NCBI GenBank assembly: GCA_015501585.1
Contig: JADNRY010000031.1
Span: 186,001 to 250,000, forward strand
Source of the DNA: Rhodocollybia butyracea
Taxonomy: Eukaryota; Basidiomycota; Agaricomycetes; Agaricales; Omphalotaceae
DNA: 64,000 bases
Direction of reading: 5' to 3'
Shown one piece after another: positions 22,177 through 33,959 of the stretch; the stretch's first letter is position 1; the number at the start of each line of letters is the position of its first letter. The notes beneath the pieces were generated by a model. The model was not told where the DNA came from and did no database searches. It saw only the letters and a list, made by a program, of their open reading frames with translations. Position numbers and translations under genes: made by a program.

Positions 22177-24217
22177 CTATTGTTTAGCAACTGAGATGTC
22201 GGACTGGTACCAGTTGTCTAACTTGGCCATCTCATGCGAGACGACAAGGACAATCAGGCCAGGGTTCGACAGCGGACGGGAAATAGATCTCAGAAGCTCC
22301 CAGAGCTTTCCGCCTCTCCCATTATCCGTGTAGTATGAATCGCGAATATCCTTCGCAGATTCCCCGGGCCTTTGTGTTTGTCAAGATATCCGACCACATC
22401 TCGTAGTTGTGGATTCCCAATATGACAGCGAACTTCTCCCCACTCTTTTGGTGTTGGAAAAGGAGGATGCCCGAGGTGCCACTATGGGTCAAGAAAAGAG
22501 TTTTTGGTACTGATACCCGACACTTCCCAAAAATTGTCGGGGTATGCTTCCAATAGGGAGAACCCAGTGTTCGTTGTGTTGAAAAAGGATACATTGAATG
22601 CATACTGGAATGCTCTAGTAGGAAGGACCGCCGGAGCTACGTCTGGGTGCATTCTGTCAACGATGCGGATGTTCACCTTATGATAGGGAGGATCGTCGCA
22701 GTTGTTAGTACCCTTGCGTCGCGCCTCTACTAGGATGGCTTTGTTGTTGGTCAGATATTTTGATATCCTGTCTAAATTCTTCCACAACATATCTCCACGT
22801 CCATTATCCCTATAGTAGGAACCTTGAACGTCCTCGAGATCGATCGGCTTATTCCGGTCAAAGTCAAGGACAATATCTAACCAGATATTATAGTTGTGAA
22901 CTCCAGCCATGACGACAAATGGCTGGCTAACTTGGTTGTCTCTGAAGAGGAGGGCACCGGATGACCCACTACCCGGGAAGTGAAGATACACGATGTTCTT
23001 GTCTGTCTCATGATCTGTCCAAGAAGCAGGGGTCGGAGAGTATTTCTGTTGAAGGATAACCTCACCGGGAAAACAGAACGATATTCGGTACTGCGACCTA
23101 TAACGCATCCAGTCTCCAACTTCGAAGCGCGTGGGATCCCCCTCCTTGAAAAATAATTCCTGTGGGCTCCCCTTTTCTCCGCATGGTACCAGTACATTTG
23201 GGTGCTTTCTCGCAAACCGATGCCCATCCGATGCACGCGATCTCTTCACATAAATGGCCAAATACTCCGACGTCCCTTGCTGGCGACAGTTCAGAAGGGC
23301 TAGAAATTCGTTGTGGCTGTTTCTGGGGATGAGCCGAAGGCGGATCTGTAAGCCCAAATTGGTCATGGAGTATGGTCGTCGCGTATCAGGACGGTCAAAT
23401 CGCTCTTACTCGCCACTTTCTCCAAAATCATCTGGACTGGTAGCGAGTAATCCATCAGACACAACTGACTGGGTGTTGGGCTTCCAAGCAAAAAGGGTCT
23501 GATCGTCGGACACCTTTAAGATCTCCTCCTGTAGCCGAGTGAAGGCGTTTGGCCCTTCGCCATAGATCGTTGGCATGAAAACACCAAAAATGCCATCAGT
23601 GAGTACGCCTTGTCTTCTATGCGTGTCGTCTTTCTTCCGGCAGCCCATGACATTCTTTTCGCGATACTGATCTCGCCTGCCTCGTTCATCAAGAGAACCT
23701 GTGATGGAATACCAGTAATATTGGTGATAATCCCTTGTAAGCTCGCCTTGGTTCCAATCTCCTTCCAGTCTTTTGCAAAGAAGACGACTGTCATTGGCGC
23801 CAACAACTCCTGTAATGTCCATCCCCTTGTGAACCATTTGCACTCACAGAAGGCTGTTTCGAAAAATTGCCTAGGAAGATCACTCTGCACGTCTGCCAAG
23901 TAGGTATAGCATACTTCCGCTTCACGGTAGTATACATACATAGAGTTGATGGCCTCTGAGAGCTCGGCACTGCTGGACTTGTCGATGCAACAGGTGTCGA
24001 TCCAAATGTACTTGTAATCGTCACTGCGCGCCAGCTCGCATGCTCGCATGATTTTGGAGTATCCCTTCATATTCTTTGCGGTGGATAGATCGTGAATATA
24101 TTGGAAGGTCACTTCCTCTTCTTCCCATGTGTGGGAGAGGATGGCATATGGTGGTATCCCTTGCTCATCTGCGTAGTAGACGAGCTCTGGGTCTGTACTA
24201 GTGATTCGCAGAAGCAT
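22177..24217 (-). pseudogene. HET-domain gene copy 2 (HET2), disrupted
   Basis: Closely similar to HET1 throughout. Starts MLLRITSTDPELVYYADEQ with the canonical ILSHTW motif. Three lesions are visible: a 7 nt shorter sequence near 23590 that shifts frame after EDKAYSLM, an in-frame TAA at 23408-23406 where HET1 has TAC, and an extra base near 22505 just before the final GSGxSG-like module. Between the lesions the frame is open: MPTIYGEGPNAF..DDQTLFAWK, then MTNLGLQIRLRLIPRN to TNTGFSLLEAYPDNFWEVSG. Past the last shift the tail is open to a TAG at 22179-22177 (SYYTDNGRGGKLWELLRS), showing what HET1 lost. Only the N-terminal 233 residues, essentially the HET domain, could be translated from the first frame. 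Confidence 0.8.
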
Positions 24218-24749
24218 GATGATAGTCTGGAATCTTTATTCTACGTGAGATTGGCAGCAACATCGTTACAGCAAGCTTATCGAAAGGCTTGCTGTCTGTT
24301 CTAACGTCAAGAGGCAGCAAGAGACTAGATCAAGCCTGCACCATCGATGACGGAGACCGTAATTAGTGCCCAGTTAGGCTGTGACAAGCGAAGATGGAGC
24401 CATGTCCAATCCCAGGCCATATGACAGAATGAGAACCTTAACCTAGTCGATACATATTGTAAAACCAACTATCTACAGTATCGGCCCCACTCTCATTGAA
24501 GTTGCCTGGGAATGATTGGTCTTCGGAGGATGTGCATGAGTGAGTTTTCAAAAGCGCGAGGCGCTACCCGAGGCCGGCTTGCTTCAAAATAAACGCTCAA
24601 CCAGCCGCAGGCATTAACCCATAACTTTATGAGTTTGTAGTTCAACATCTCATTTGTTCAATTTTCTGGAGAACATTGTTTCACATCTGACGAAATTTCC
24701 CCTTTCAAGTTGACTCTCAAAAAGAAAAGTTGGAAGTGCGGTAGAAGTT
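24218..24749. other. upstream region of HET2
   Basis: Aligns to the HET1 upstream region until about 24500; from there to 24749 no feature is recognised. Confidence 0.5.
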
Positions 24750-25165
24750 GTCAATGCCACAGTTTGTCTTCCTCAGAATACCTGAGAGCAAATCTCTCCC
24801 CACTCTTCCGGTATTGAAAGTGGAGAACATCGGTATATGGTACCTTTACCGCAGAATCCGGAGGAGGAGAAGCATGGAGTCGGTGGTAACAGTGGATGTT
24901 TGGATGTCGGCTTCGGTATGGATGGAGGAAGGTGGATCTGTAAGCTCATTGAGTGCTGTCGCCTTTCGGTCCAGTCAAATCGCTCGTACTTCCCACAAAT
25001 TTCTTCAAAATCATCTGGACTGGTGACAAGGAATCTACCAAACTCTCAGTGATTCTGCGTAGTAGATAAGCTTGGGGGTCTGCCCTAAGTGGTGAGGTGT
25101 CATATACTAATACCCTGGCGCTTAACTTATGTGAGGTTCGTAGTAAGGGTAATATCATCGAGACG
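24750..25165 (-). pseudogene. third, strongly decayed HET copy (HET3 relic)
   Basis: Patches resemble HET1/HET2 in the same order. TCTCCCCACTCTTCCGGTAT at 24798 matches the HET2 3' region near 22435. GGTGGATCTGTAAGC, CAAATCGCTC and TCTTCAAAATCATCTGGACT match about 23340-23440. CTGCGTAGTAGATAAGCT at 25056 matches the start-proximal CTGCGTAGTAGACGAGCT. It is about 0.4 kb against 2 kb for the intact copies, so large internal deletions have occurred. The link to HET is by visual alignment only. Confidence 0.6.
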
Positions 25166-25422
25166 GAAGCTTACCAGAAGGTTTCCTGTGTTCAAACGCT
25201 GAAAGAACAATTAAAAGCCTGTGCTAGTAGTATCGATAGCGGTTAGGTGGACCGAGAACGCTTGACTTGGGAGGGCCACGACCCAGACGATATATGTTGT
25301 ATCTATAGATAACTGTTTGTGAGCCTGAAACCTTCAGAAGGTTGCCTGTAAGCCTACATTATAGAACCTGCAGTGATTGGGAGACAAGGTGCGTACTCTA
25401 TATATACGTAATCCAAAGCAAA

Positions 25423-27028
25423 TCAAGCCCCTTCTCCACCCTGAGTGAACTTCGAAAGTTGGGCAAGATACTTCTTATATACTGTCTGAGCATAGTCTGC
25501 ATCTACATGCAAGTCCTTCATCAAGCGATCCACCACCACAGCTTGTTCCCCATCCAAGTTCTCGACGCTGACAGGTAAGATACTAGGCATCTTCAGCTGG
25601 TTCGATGTTGGCATCCACAACTTGTGCTCGCTGGGTGATGACAGTGTTACTATCTTTTTCCCCAGCGACAAGCTGTGGAGCTGATTTTACATCGTGGACA
25701 ATTTCTTCTTTGAATTTGCTCCACGTTGTAGTATTGTTTGGAATGATTTGGTCGAGAAGCTCTCGACAATTGGATGGTCGCAAGACATAAGCCACGAAGA
25801 CAGCAGCACCTGTCCACGTTGCTAGATCGTACTTTGGAACTGGTTTATGGGCCACTGGACGCAGATTAAGACATTCGGAAATAATGTTAATTTGTAAGCT
25901 TTCACGATCCAGCGATGCGAGGTATGAATTGTAGGCCCATGAGACAGCAAGAGAGAAAAGAAATAGGATTTGTCCAAACAAGGAAGATTGGGGAATCAAA
26001 AGAAGCTGGAGCACAAATTGGACTGTCAAAAGCAGAGCGCATGCACCTATCTTGTTCAAGTTCGATGGTTTAGATGGTGATGGAGAAGGTAATGATTCGA
26101 CGCGAGAGGGCAATGCGACGTCAGACAAGGATTTGCGTGTAGCTGTGCTGCCTGAGTCTGGAATCATGTTATCATTTGGGAAAACATTATGACCCTGAGC
26201 TGCACTCTTGACTAGGTCTTGGCCTTTACGACTACCGTCCTTGCCACCTGAGATCGACTTGCTGCTAAAATCGAGCAGAAACGATCCTCCAGTAACAAAG
26301 TTAACCGCACCTTCATCCCCAACAAGGACAATCATGTCTCTATCATTGATTATGACGCCGTCCCCACGCGGTGAACCTGCCGAAGGCTGCGAATGGCGAA
26401 GCTCAAGGATCGCGGAACCGATCACTAAACAGGAGATACCGTTCGCTGTTATTCCCAAAAGAATCATCGCGAACGAATACCACTGCCGGTAAACAGCGCT
26501 CACAATACACACGGCTATATTCGTGAAAATAGTGAGGAGTGCCAGGAAGATGGAGAAAGAGTCTCTCTTTGATTCCACGTAACGGCGTGTTTCGGGAGCA
26601 CATCGCAAATGAACAATGGATACATTAACGCAGGAATTCCTTCGGTTTCCAGCAATAATCTGAGCCTCTATTTCCGCACCTTGGCATCGCTTGGAAAGAA
26701 GGTATGCTAGATGACCCGTCGCTGCGAGGTTTGTCCCCGATTCGGCTGCGACGAATCGCAGTCCTTTCTTTCCTCCCAAACCAAAGAGTTCCGCGGGGTC
26801 TGAACCGTCCCCAAGAAAAAGTCCTCTCCAAAGCTTTCCCCTAGCCAAACGACCGTAGCATTTCGCGATTGTATAGCTTCCGGGAGAGTTGTACCATCCA
26901 AGTAGCCATCGACCGGAAAAGAAATGGACTGTGGACATGGCGGTCACAGCTTCCTCGCCACCAAAAAATCCAGCGATTCCAGAAGTGTCGAGATTGAAGG
27001 AGGTTTTAGTTAGAAGGTCTTGCGGCAT
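25423..27028 (-). pseudogene. membrane protein P2: 481-residue open frame with frameshifted C-terminus
   Basis: Very similar to P1 over its length: same N-terminal GIAGFFGGEEAVTAMS block, same hydrophobic segments, Ser/Pro-rich linker with a short insertion. The start MPQDLLTKTSF is at 27028. The frame stops at a TAG (25585-25583) created by one extra base relative to P1 right after the EPAEDA motif; the remaining homologous tail (ILPVSVENLDGEQ to NFTQGGEGA-like end at 25423) lies in the next frame. All membrane segments are upstream of the break, so a shortened protein of 481 residues may still be made. The change is an insertion, unlike the one-base deletions elsewhere in the window. Confidence 0.75.
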
Positions 27029-27494
27029 TGTCGTAGTCGAAGACTTGCATAGAAGCGCAATATATATGTGTTATGTATGGCTGCTTGACAAGAACCAAAC
27101 ATATCGGCCGCGTTATCTGCCTCACCGGGAGGTTGCGTGGCAGATCTAAATTTGTTTCTCTAATTGAATCGTTTGGTCTTTGAGAAGTCTGAAAAGTAAA
27201 ATGTATGTACGCACAATGTTTTTGGAGCCCTCCATCTGACTCTTGGAGATATGGCTCGATTAATGGAGAGCGTTCCTGATGTCTCTGTATCATTGAAGAT
27301 GGCCAATGGCAGTTACATGGTTTATTGCAATTTCTCCATGAAGTTCTACGATGAATTGCAGGAGTATTGATGGCACGTGTACTTCTGCCCTTTCACACCT
27401 TATGATCAATCAGATAAACACAGCACCTTAACAGCTCTGAAATGCTATTCCGCCAAACTGAAGCTACCCTGCCATTCTGGTAAACGTTCTTGCC
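27029..27494. other. P2 upstream region and right edge of the duplicated array
   Basis: Homology with the P1 upstream region ends near 27370-27380. The remaining about 110 bp before 27495 would hold the HIT gene promoter. Confidence 0.5.
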
Positions 27495-28556
27495 ATGGTT
27501 CCACCACCATCCCTCCAACTTCTTCTCCAAGAGCCACAATACACCAAGCTCAAGACACGCTGCACCGAACGTCGTAAAGCATTCAAGGCGGATCCTGCAG
27601 CACAAGATGATCTAGCAGCTTATCATCGCCGCGACAATGATCATGTATACAGTGCACTGTTTGTCTGCTTGCGATCTCTACCTATCATTGACGTGACATA
27701 TTTGCAGACCCGGCCTTGTACCAGATAGCGTCGTCGGAAAGGGAGACATACCGTATTTTCGCTCAGATTCCTTTTTCACAGTAGGTACGCGCCCCTTCCG
27801 CCTTCGTATCCTAGTATTAAGTTTCCCTTTGCAGGACTTCGCCCTACATCAGCCCAGTTATGTCTTGTCATCAAGTAAAGAATCACTTATCATCGGGAAC
27901 AAACGCAGCCACGACGTGCGACTGGCCTCCGCGGAATGGGACCCCGAGCATATAGATAGGTCCACATCTGCGGGCATGTCGTACTTCCATTTCATGGTCA
28001 TACCTAAACGAAAAGGTACGCATGACCTCTTTTGCGCTAGAGCCACCCAGCTCACCATGACATAGTCTACAACATTGTTTCGTTGACAGATACTGCTATC
28101 ATCCATGAAATGATTTCACATTTCAAGAGTTTTTGGGCCCAGCCTGGGGCAGCGCAAAAGTGTATCGATAGGATTAATCTCGCCGTTAAGGAACAGGCTG
28201 ACCAGGTGTTAGCGCATCTGGATGATAAGCAGAGTTCCTCGTTCAATGAGGTCCTGAAGGACGTGCGCAAATACGCGGAGGAGTGCTCAGTGCAACTGAG
28301 GAAACTAAGCGCTCAAGATTTCGTGTTTGGGTTCCATGCAATGCCGGATGCGAGTGTAGGGCATCTTCACATGCATGTTTTGCCTTTGTCAGAAACATTC
28401 AGGCAGTTTAGCACTTATGTGCATGATACGAAGACCATTCCAGCGCGCGCCGTAATCGAGGTTTTGGAGGCGCAAAGCGAGCGTAGCACACACGTGTGTA
28501 CGTTGTTTTGGAGCGCCCACTACTTTAAAACTTTCATTGGCCGGTTCTCCATGTAA
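27495..28556 (+). CDS. HIT-domain (histidine triad) protein, aprataxin-like
   Basis: Four exons fit in frame: 27495-27658, 27708-27780, 27835-28015 and 28090-28556, giving 294 residues. The core has FALHQPSYVLSSSKESLIIG, MSYFHFMVIPKRKD, a long helical insert, and FVFGFHAMPDASVGHLHMHV. The HLHMH is the HxHxH catalytic triad of HIT hydrolases/transferases acting on nucleotide-phosphate bonds. The pattern FGFHAxP..xHLHxHV is closer to the aprataxin branch than to Hint or Fhit, so DNA-adenylate or nucleotide hydrolysis is possible, but no C-terminal zinc finger is visible. The second exon frame was chosen because it alone joins neighbours without stops. Substrate unknown. Confidence 0.8.
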
Positions 28557-30780
28557 CGGATGTAAGTAAACACGTCGTGAATTTGAAGGGACAATGGGCC
28601 ATGGAAAGACAGTCAGGATGCGCAGAGGATGCTGTGGGATAAAGATAGGTTAACAACGACTTGTAAGAAAGAGAACAACAGATAGCGCATGCTTGTATCA
28701 CTTATGCTTCCTGTACAGCACTCATAATATTCGGACAGGGTTCCGATTGCACCTTGATAAGCCTTATACTAATAGCTCTTACTACTTTGCAATGAGGATC
28801 GAATACAGATGGAAAGCGACATGGATCATAGCTAACAAGCTCATTACAATAAAGATTTTGGAGTGATGAGTGGCTTTGAACAACGGCAAGCACTGCAAAC
28901 TTGCGATGGGTGTAGATCGAAGGCGGTCTAGGAATTGCGAACAGCGGCATATTCAGCGAGGTTAAGTTCAAGACGGAGAAACCGATTGGGTCAAGAATAC
29001 CAATGTCGACCTCCCAATCGAAGTAGCCGAATCGTCAGGATCAATCGGGTCGGTTGGTGAGAATAACATCAGAATAAGCTTTGAGACCATCTAAATATGG
29101 CACTACACTTGAAATGTAAACACTCTAGGGTGTAACAGAGAATTATGTTTACCTTTCGCAATAGAGTCAATATCATTGAGCATCATTGATGAGCTTGATC
29201 TCATGTGATTTTCGAGGTCCCAAAAAAGGGATCGAGCTGGAAACCAGACTTTGTAGCCTGTCGGAAAATATATGAAATATTCACTCACCTCGGAGATCGG
29301 TCGGATAAGGAGTTATTCATGAGGGACCTTTTGCGATAGTCATTTTCATCAATGAAGGATAGTGAGAGAGAAGGGATTGAGCTGGAAAGCAAAATCTTAT
29401 CATCAGTAAGAAGATAAGTTATGTAGAACAGGATATTCACCTACTTCGCATATTGGAGGTGTTGTTCATGACCCCAAGTTGGCGTCATTGTATTCGCCAT
29501 CGGGGATGGAGATAATGAACGGATAATGGACATGTCGATACTTGAGTGTGCTGGGGAAATTCGAGGAGTGACATGAGTTGTATTTAGGACAGTTGTGTTG
29601 GAAGGACGGTAGTGTCGGAGCCGTTGAGACCGACTTAATACGCAGTGGAAAAGAGGAACTTGGGGACTTGGGCTTGATTTGGAAGGGTAGCTTGAACCCT
29701 CTGTTGCATGATGAGCAAGTATTGAATGAGAATAACACAAGAGGTGACCATTAGTTTTCGGCGATATTCGGTGAAAGTATTCCACGTTCGAATCTGGTGG
29801 AATATGGGCGGAAAGGGATGACGGAGCAGCAAGAGGCCCCATGGATAGGTTGGCGAGTGTGAGAGGGGTGGAGAACTGAATATAGCCTATGCTATACGCT
29901 GCGTAGATACCAAGTGGTCGCCATCTCTGCAGTCTCAACCGTGATCCCGTGAGTCCAACGCCACTATCAATAACAAGTTTATCCCATAATGAAAGAAGCA
30001 GCCATCTTCTGAGCTCTAGTCGTGGATTAGTGCCGATATCGATGGAACGAGGACCGTGCATTTATTTGAAGCGCAAACCACCAGAAAGGGGGGTAAGCGA
30101 TTCGATATTTCAACTAAAGCCTTCGTGCACGCTCGCAATGTGGCAGCTGCAGAGATAATGCCTGAAGCTGAGAGGTGACCAAGGGGAAGAAGGCTGAAGG
30201 GCATGATAGCGACTTGTAGAGGTGACTTCTGGAAAACAAAAATACTAGGATAAAGATAGTTGAGTATGTGCACGTACATGATAGTGAATAGCAGGGACGA
30301 CAGCGGTCTTACCTGTTCCTCCCCTTCGAGATTGCTCCCAATGCAGCAATATCGACCCTTGAAAGTGGCGTCAGTGAGAGCACCTCGTGAGATGTACATA
30401 TCCGAGAGCTGGGTTCTAGATCTTGTGTGTTGGTGAGAGACAACAACGAAACAGCTTGGGAATGGGCGACTGAGAAATGAAGGAACCAGAGTGGATTTGT
30501 AAAGATCAAAGCTGGACAAGCGCCTCTAACCACATCTCGACTTGTTAGTGTCATGAGGTTTTAGTCTGCCTTCAGGAGACAACCTCAATCCCTCACTTCA
30601 ATCATTTAGAGCAAAAATCATGGTTAGCACAATATCAACAGTATAGGAATTTCCTCGGTGCAAAGCAAGAGATACCAAACAAACATCTGTTGACAACACC
30701 TGTATATCCTTTCAACTTTACAGATACCCATTAAAGATACTGACACAAATGCACTTTCCAACCCATCCTGTTTCAACATA
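28557..30780. other. 2.2 kb without a confident gene
   Basis: Several overlapping minus-strand open frames occur (29441-30061, 206 codons; 30016-30519, 167 codons). The second contains a hydrophobic stretch MPFSLLPLGHLSASGIISAA, and possible GT donors are present. They could be exons of a fast-evolving gene, but no family motif is visible and no consistent exon chain could be built. Confidence 0.35.
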
Positions 30781-31173
30781 GTGACAACAGTGACAACTGT
30801 AGTGCATGAATGGCTCACCTTCCTTGCCAGTCTCCAGACCAAACACAACCGCCGTGACTCAATAAGACAAGAAACCTTTCACCAGTACATCACTCCAGTT
30901 TTCCTTGTCTCCCGAAGAAACTTTAAAGCCTGTCGAACCCAAGAGGAGAATCTAATCATACCTCGACTCAAAGAGGAATGTATCATCAAAGTACGAAATA
31001 AAGACAGCCTCTCAACCTTCGAAGTATGCGGTCAAATACTCACTAGGTCATTCACCAGTAGAGGATCTCGTCGTCGCTCTAAATGGTCTTTCCATACGAA
31101 TACTGAGAGCTCGGCAAGCTCTCACCGCCAGCTTTATACAGAAAGTCGACTTAAATGTAGAAGTACGGTCAGG

Positions 31174-31545
31174 CCACGACCTGCTCACACTTTTAAAGGA
31201 TCCGTTGGGAATGGTTTGGATGTATCTAGTGCATCAGAGCAACAGCGTTTTGGAAAGCCGAGTGTAACGTGTCTGCTGGTATTTGTCGGTCTCAGCTGAA
31301 GCCTCTGTGGTATGCGTTACATTGGCTTCTGGAGTAATCGCGATTAGCGACTTTGGAAACAAGATAAGTAAGCTAATCAGGCAAAGACCTGTGCATAAAT
31401 GAGGTGATTCTTGGGTTTTGGCCACACCTGGGACGAACGCAACGAGCATGGGAGCAGTATCATGGACACAAAGATGCGTTTCGCGTTCCTGGTGCTGATG
31501 TTTTGGGAAAGTGAAATGTAGACCCGAGTGTCGGGGATGAGCACA
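31174..31545 (+). repeat. tandem partial gene duplication, unit 1
   Basis: Shares long similarity with 31793-32160: CACGACCTGCTCA near the start, CGGTCTCAGCTGA.GCCTCTG, ATCGCGATTAGCGA, TTTTGGCCAC..TGGGACGAA and GTTCCTGGTGC.GATGTTTT in the same order. The offset is about 620 bp. This unit is the more degraded one. Confidence 0.7.
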
Positions 31546-31792
31546 TTGGGCAAGCGAGCTGAACGGTGAGTCGACGTTTCTCTATAAAAGAGCCAGAGCT
31601 GGCATGATAAGTTGACTAAAAGTGTTCGATACCTTAGACGCGCTCAAAAGTTCTAGCCACAGTTTCTTACGCTCATGTCCAATAAGAAGGTATCTGTTTC
31701 CATACAATTTCAGTACAGATGAAAAGTAAGTATGTTGATTCTTCTTACAATCGTCAGACACTCACTAACGGTTCGTGCCCTTCCAGATCCCA

Positions 31793-32160
31793 TGCCTCAC
31801 GACCTGCTCATACTTCAGAAGATCAGCTGGGAATGATTTGGACGCATCTAGGGCATCGGAGCAATGACGTCCTGGAAGACAAAGTGTCCGTTGGCGTTTG
31901 CCGGTCTCAGCTGAGGCCTCTGCGGTATGTGTTATATTGGCTCCTGGAGTAGTCTCGATCGCGATTAGCGAGACTAGAAACCGAAGAAGTAAGCCACTCG
32001 GGCGAAGGCCTGTTCATAAATGAAGCGATTCTGTGTTTTGGCCACGCTTGGGACGAAGGCAGGAAGAACAGCCAGCATGGGAGGAGTATCGTTGGCAGAG
32101 AGAGGTGTTTCGTGTTCCTGGTGCCGATGTTTTTGGCGAAGTGAAATCCGGACACAAGTA
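31793..32160 (+). repeat. tandem partial gene duplication, unit 2
   Basis: Second unit of the pair starting at 31174. Its upstream intron-like segment (about 31712-31790) also resembles 32237-32315, so a further partial unit exists downstream. Confidence 0.7.
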
Positions 32161-32427
32161 TCAGAGACGAGTGCATAGGGTGCGAGCTGAAAGGCGAGTT
32201 GAGCTAGCGTGGGTATCTGTTGAATCCGTACAACCCTTGTACAGACGAAATGTAAGTAGTACGTTAGTTCCTTTTACAATAAATGGATGCTCACTAACGG
32301 TCCGCGTTCTCCCAGATCCCCATGCCTGATACGCCTTTCGACCAACCCACTGACCCATACGCACCCAGCTTCGACTTGACTGGATCATCCAACGACGTGG
32401 TCAGGACCAGCGAATGACCAACGAAGT

Positions 32428-33959
32428 GTCAGATGTCCCGGTATCGTTCCCGCCTAAAATTCCAGTTCAAACACCTTGATTGCGAAATGTAGTTTTGCTG
32501 GGTTGAACGATGTCGACAGTGGTCGAATGTGCAATATATGTCGTTCTTTGCTTTTGAATGATGATAGAGGATGCGCGCCGCAGCGCTTAAATGAAGTCAA
32601 TCAATTTCTTGTTCAATTTCAATAACTACCACCATGCGAAAAATGCTCTTGCCATGGAAAAAGCTACGGGGGAGCCGACTCATTGATATCTTCTATCAGG
32701 GATCATAGATTAACGACCTCTTGTCTCAAAAATCCTTTGCGGCGCCAAAAACCATGTCACTGCAAAAAGTTGAAAATGGTAAGTCTGGGGGTGGTCTTGT
32801 TTCATGCCCTTGCTTATCGTGATCTCCCAGAGAGAAAAATTACATTGGCATACCCAAGCTACGATAAATGTGAGTGGCGCTCGTCACGTTCTTCCCCAAC
32901 TCGAGTTAACTTCAATGACCTCAGGACGTGGATGAGGACTACGTATGTGCTTTTCATATTGCGAAACATCTAGACACTGATTTCTTGATTTTAGGTTATG
33001 CTTGACGTCGAATATGACATGGATGTTGACGGTGAGTGAAATACTACATCGACAAGTTTTTTTTTTCGCTCAATTGGGCGGTGTAGGGTCCTTATGAAAG
33101 TGAAAACAAGTCAAGAGACCACGTAGAACGCTTTGAAAGACTGTGAGTGATATTTATTTTTTCCTTGCTGCAACGCCCATTGTTTTCGTTTACAGGCTTT
33201 ACACCGCCGATCCAATTGCTTATACGTGCATATTTTTATGCACTCGATTTAACGACGACGATTACAATACGACTCACCGCCACTCCGAATGCACCACCCA
33301 TCTGGCCTGTAATTCCACCAGTTCTCCTCCCCCTTGCTAGATCCGCCAAATGATAGGCGTTTAGATCACTTGTTCCAACTGCTATATTGCTACGTGTTTA
33401 TCTGATGATGTCGCTTGCTCCGATTTTTTGCTGTGTTTCTTGAATTCTCTACCTCATTTGCTACTCGTTGAGGACTTACTGTATAAAGTGTATCAATATC
33501 TCCCGGTACTATATTTTTGGCTACTACCAGTACCTGCTCGTTTGTATAAATAGTCAGTATATAGCTAGAAATATTTTCGTACTAGCCATGTAGCTAGTAG
33601 CGCTGATCAATGTATATAGAAGTTTCTTGATTAACAGGTTTGAGTTTTCGGGGTGCTCTTGGTGAGCTTGCTTCACTGTGTGCAGTCTTTGGATCGATCT
33701 ATTTTCATTACGGAGGTATCGGAGTGATTGAAAATGGTAAAGCTGTATATACATACCGACTTGACGCTGCCATTGTGTAGATCAAAAAGTATGTACAAGC
33801 TCTGAATATGGGACTGAATGAAGATCCAATGATATCTCCGGCCATAGAAGTACAAAGGGTAATATTCATTATAAGAGGAGTATAATGTAGTATGTGTTAG
33901 GGCGAAGACAGGTAGCCAGCATCGCGCAGGAGGAAGATAAGGAGTAAGTGCGGGGTCGC
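32428..33959. other. 1.5 kb without a confident gene; possible short multi-exon gene at about 32690-33350 (+)
   Basis: Between 32700 and 33340 several well-formed donor/acceptor pairs (GTAAGT, GTGAGTG, GTATGTG; CTCCCAG, CCTCAG, TTTTAG, TGTAG, ACAG) outline very small candidate exons, e.g. one encoding DVDEDY and one VMLDVEYDMDVDG. No single frame runs through all of them, so the model is unproven. From 33350 to 33959 nothing is recognised. Confidence 0.3.

Larger units (their letters stand above)
30840..32427 (+). pseudogene. unrecognised gene with partially tandem-duplicated 3' half
   Basis: Frame pieces that look coding, in order: SLQFSLSPEETLKPVEPKRR (then an in-frame stop), KYAVKYSLGHSPVEDLVVAL with LTASFIQKVDLNVEVRSGHD to 31260, a short exon LKPLWYALHWLLE, then the end of the gene at 32033-32425: FWPRLGRRQEEQPAWEEYRW, FRVPGADVFGEV and VRAERRVELAWVSVESVQ, an intron at about 32250-32315, and a last exon IPMPDTPFDQPTDPYAPSFD ending TSE-stop. 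The block 31174-31545 recurs at 31793-32160; the first version of the FWPRLG..VPGAD exon carries stops. I do not recognise the family. The terminal exons look functional while the upstream ones are broken. Confidence 0.45.

Noticed and set aside
29441..30554. Overlapping minus-strand frames of 206 and 167 codons as a membrane-protein gene
   Set aside because: No consistent exon chain, start or family motif; kept only as an unresolved region.
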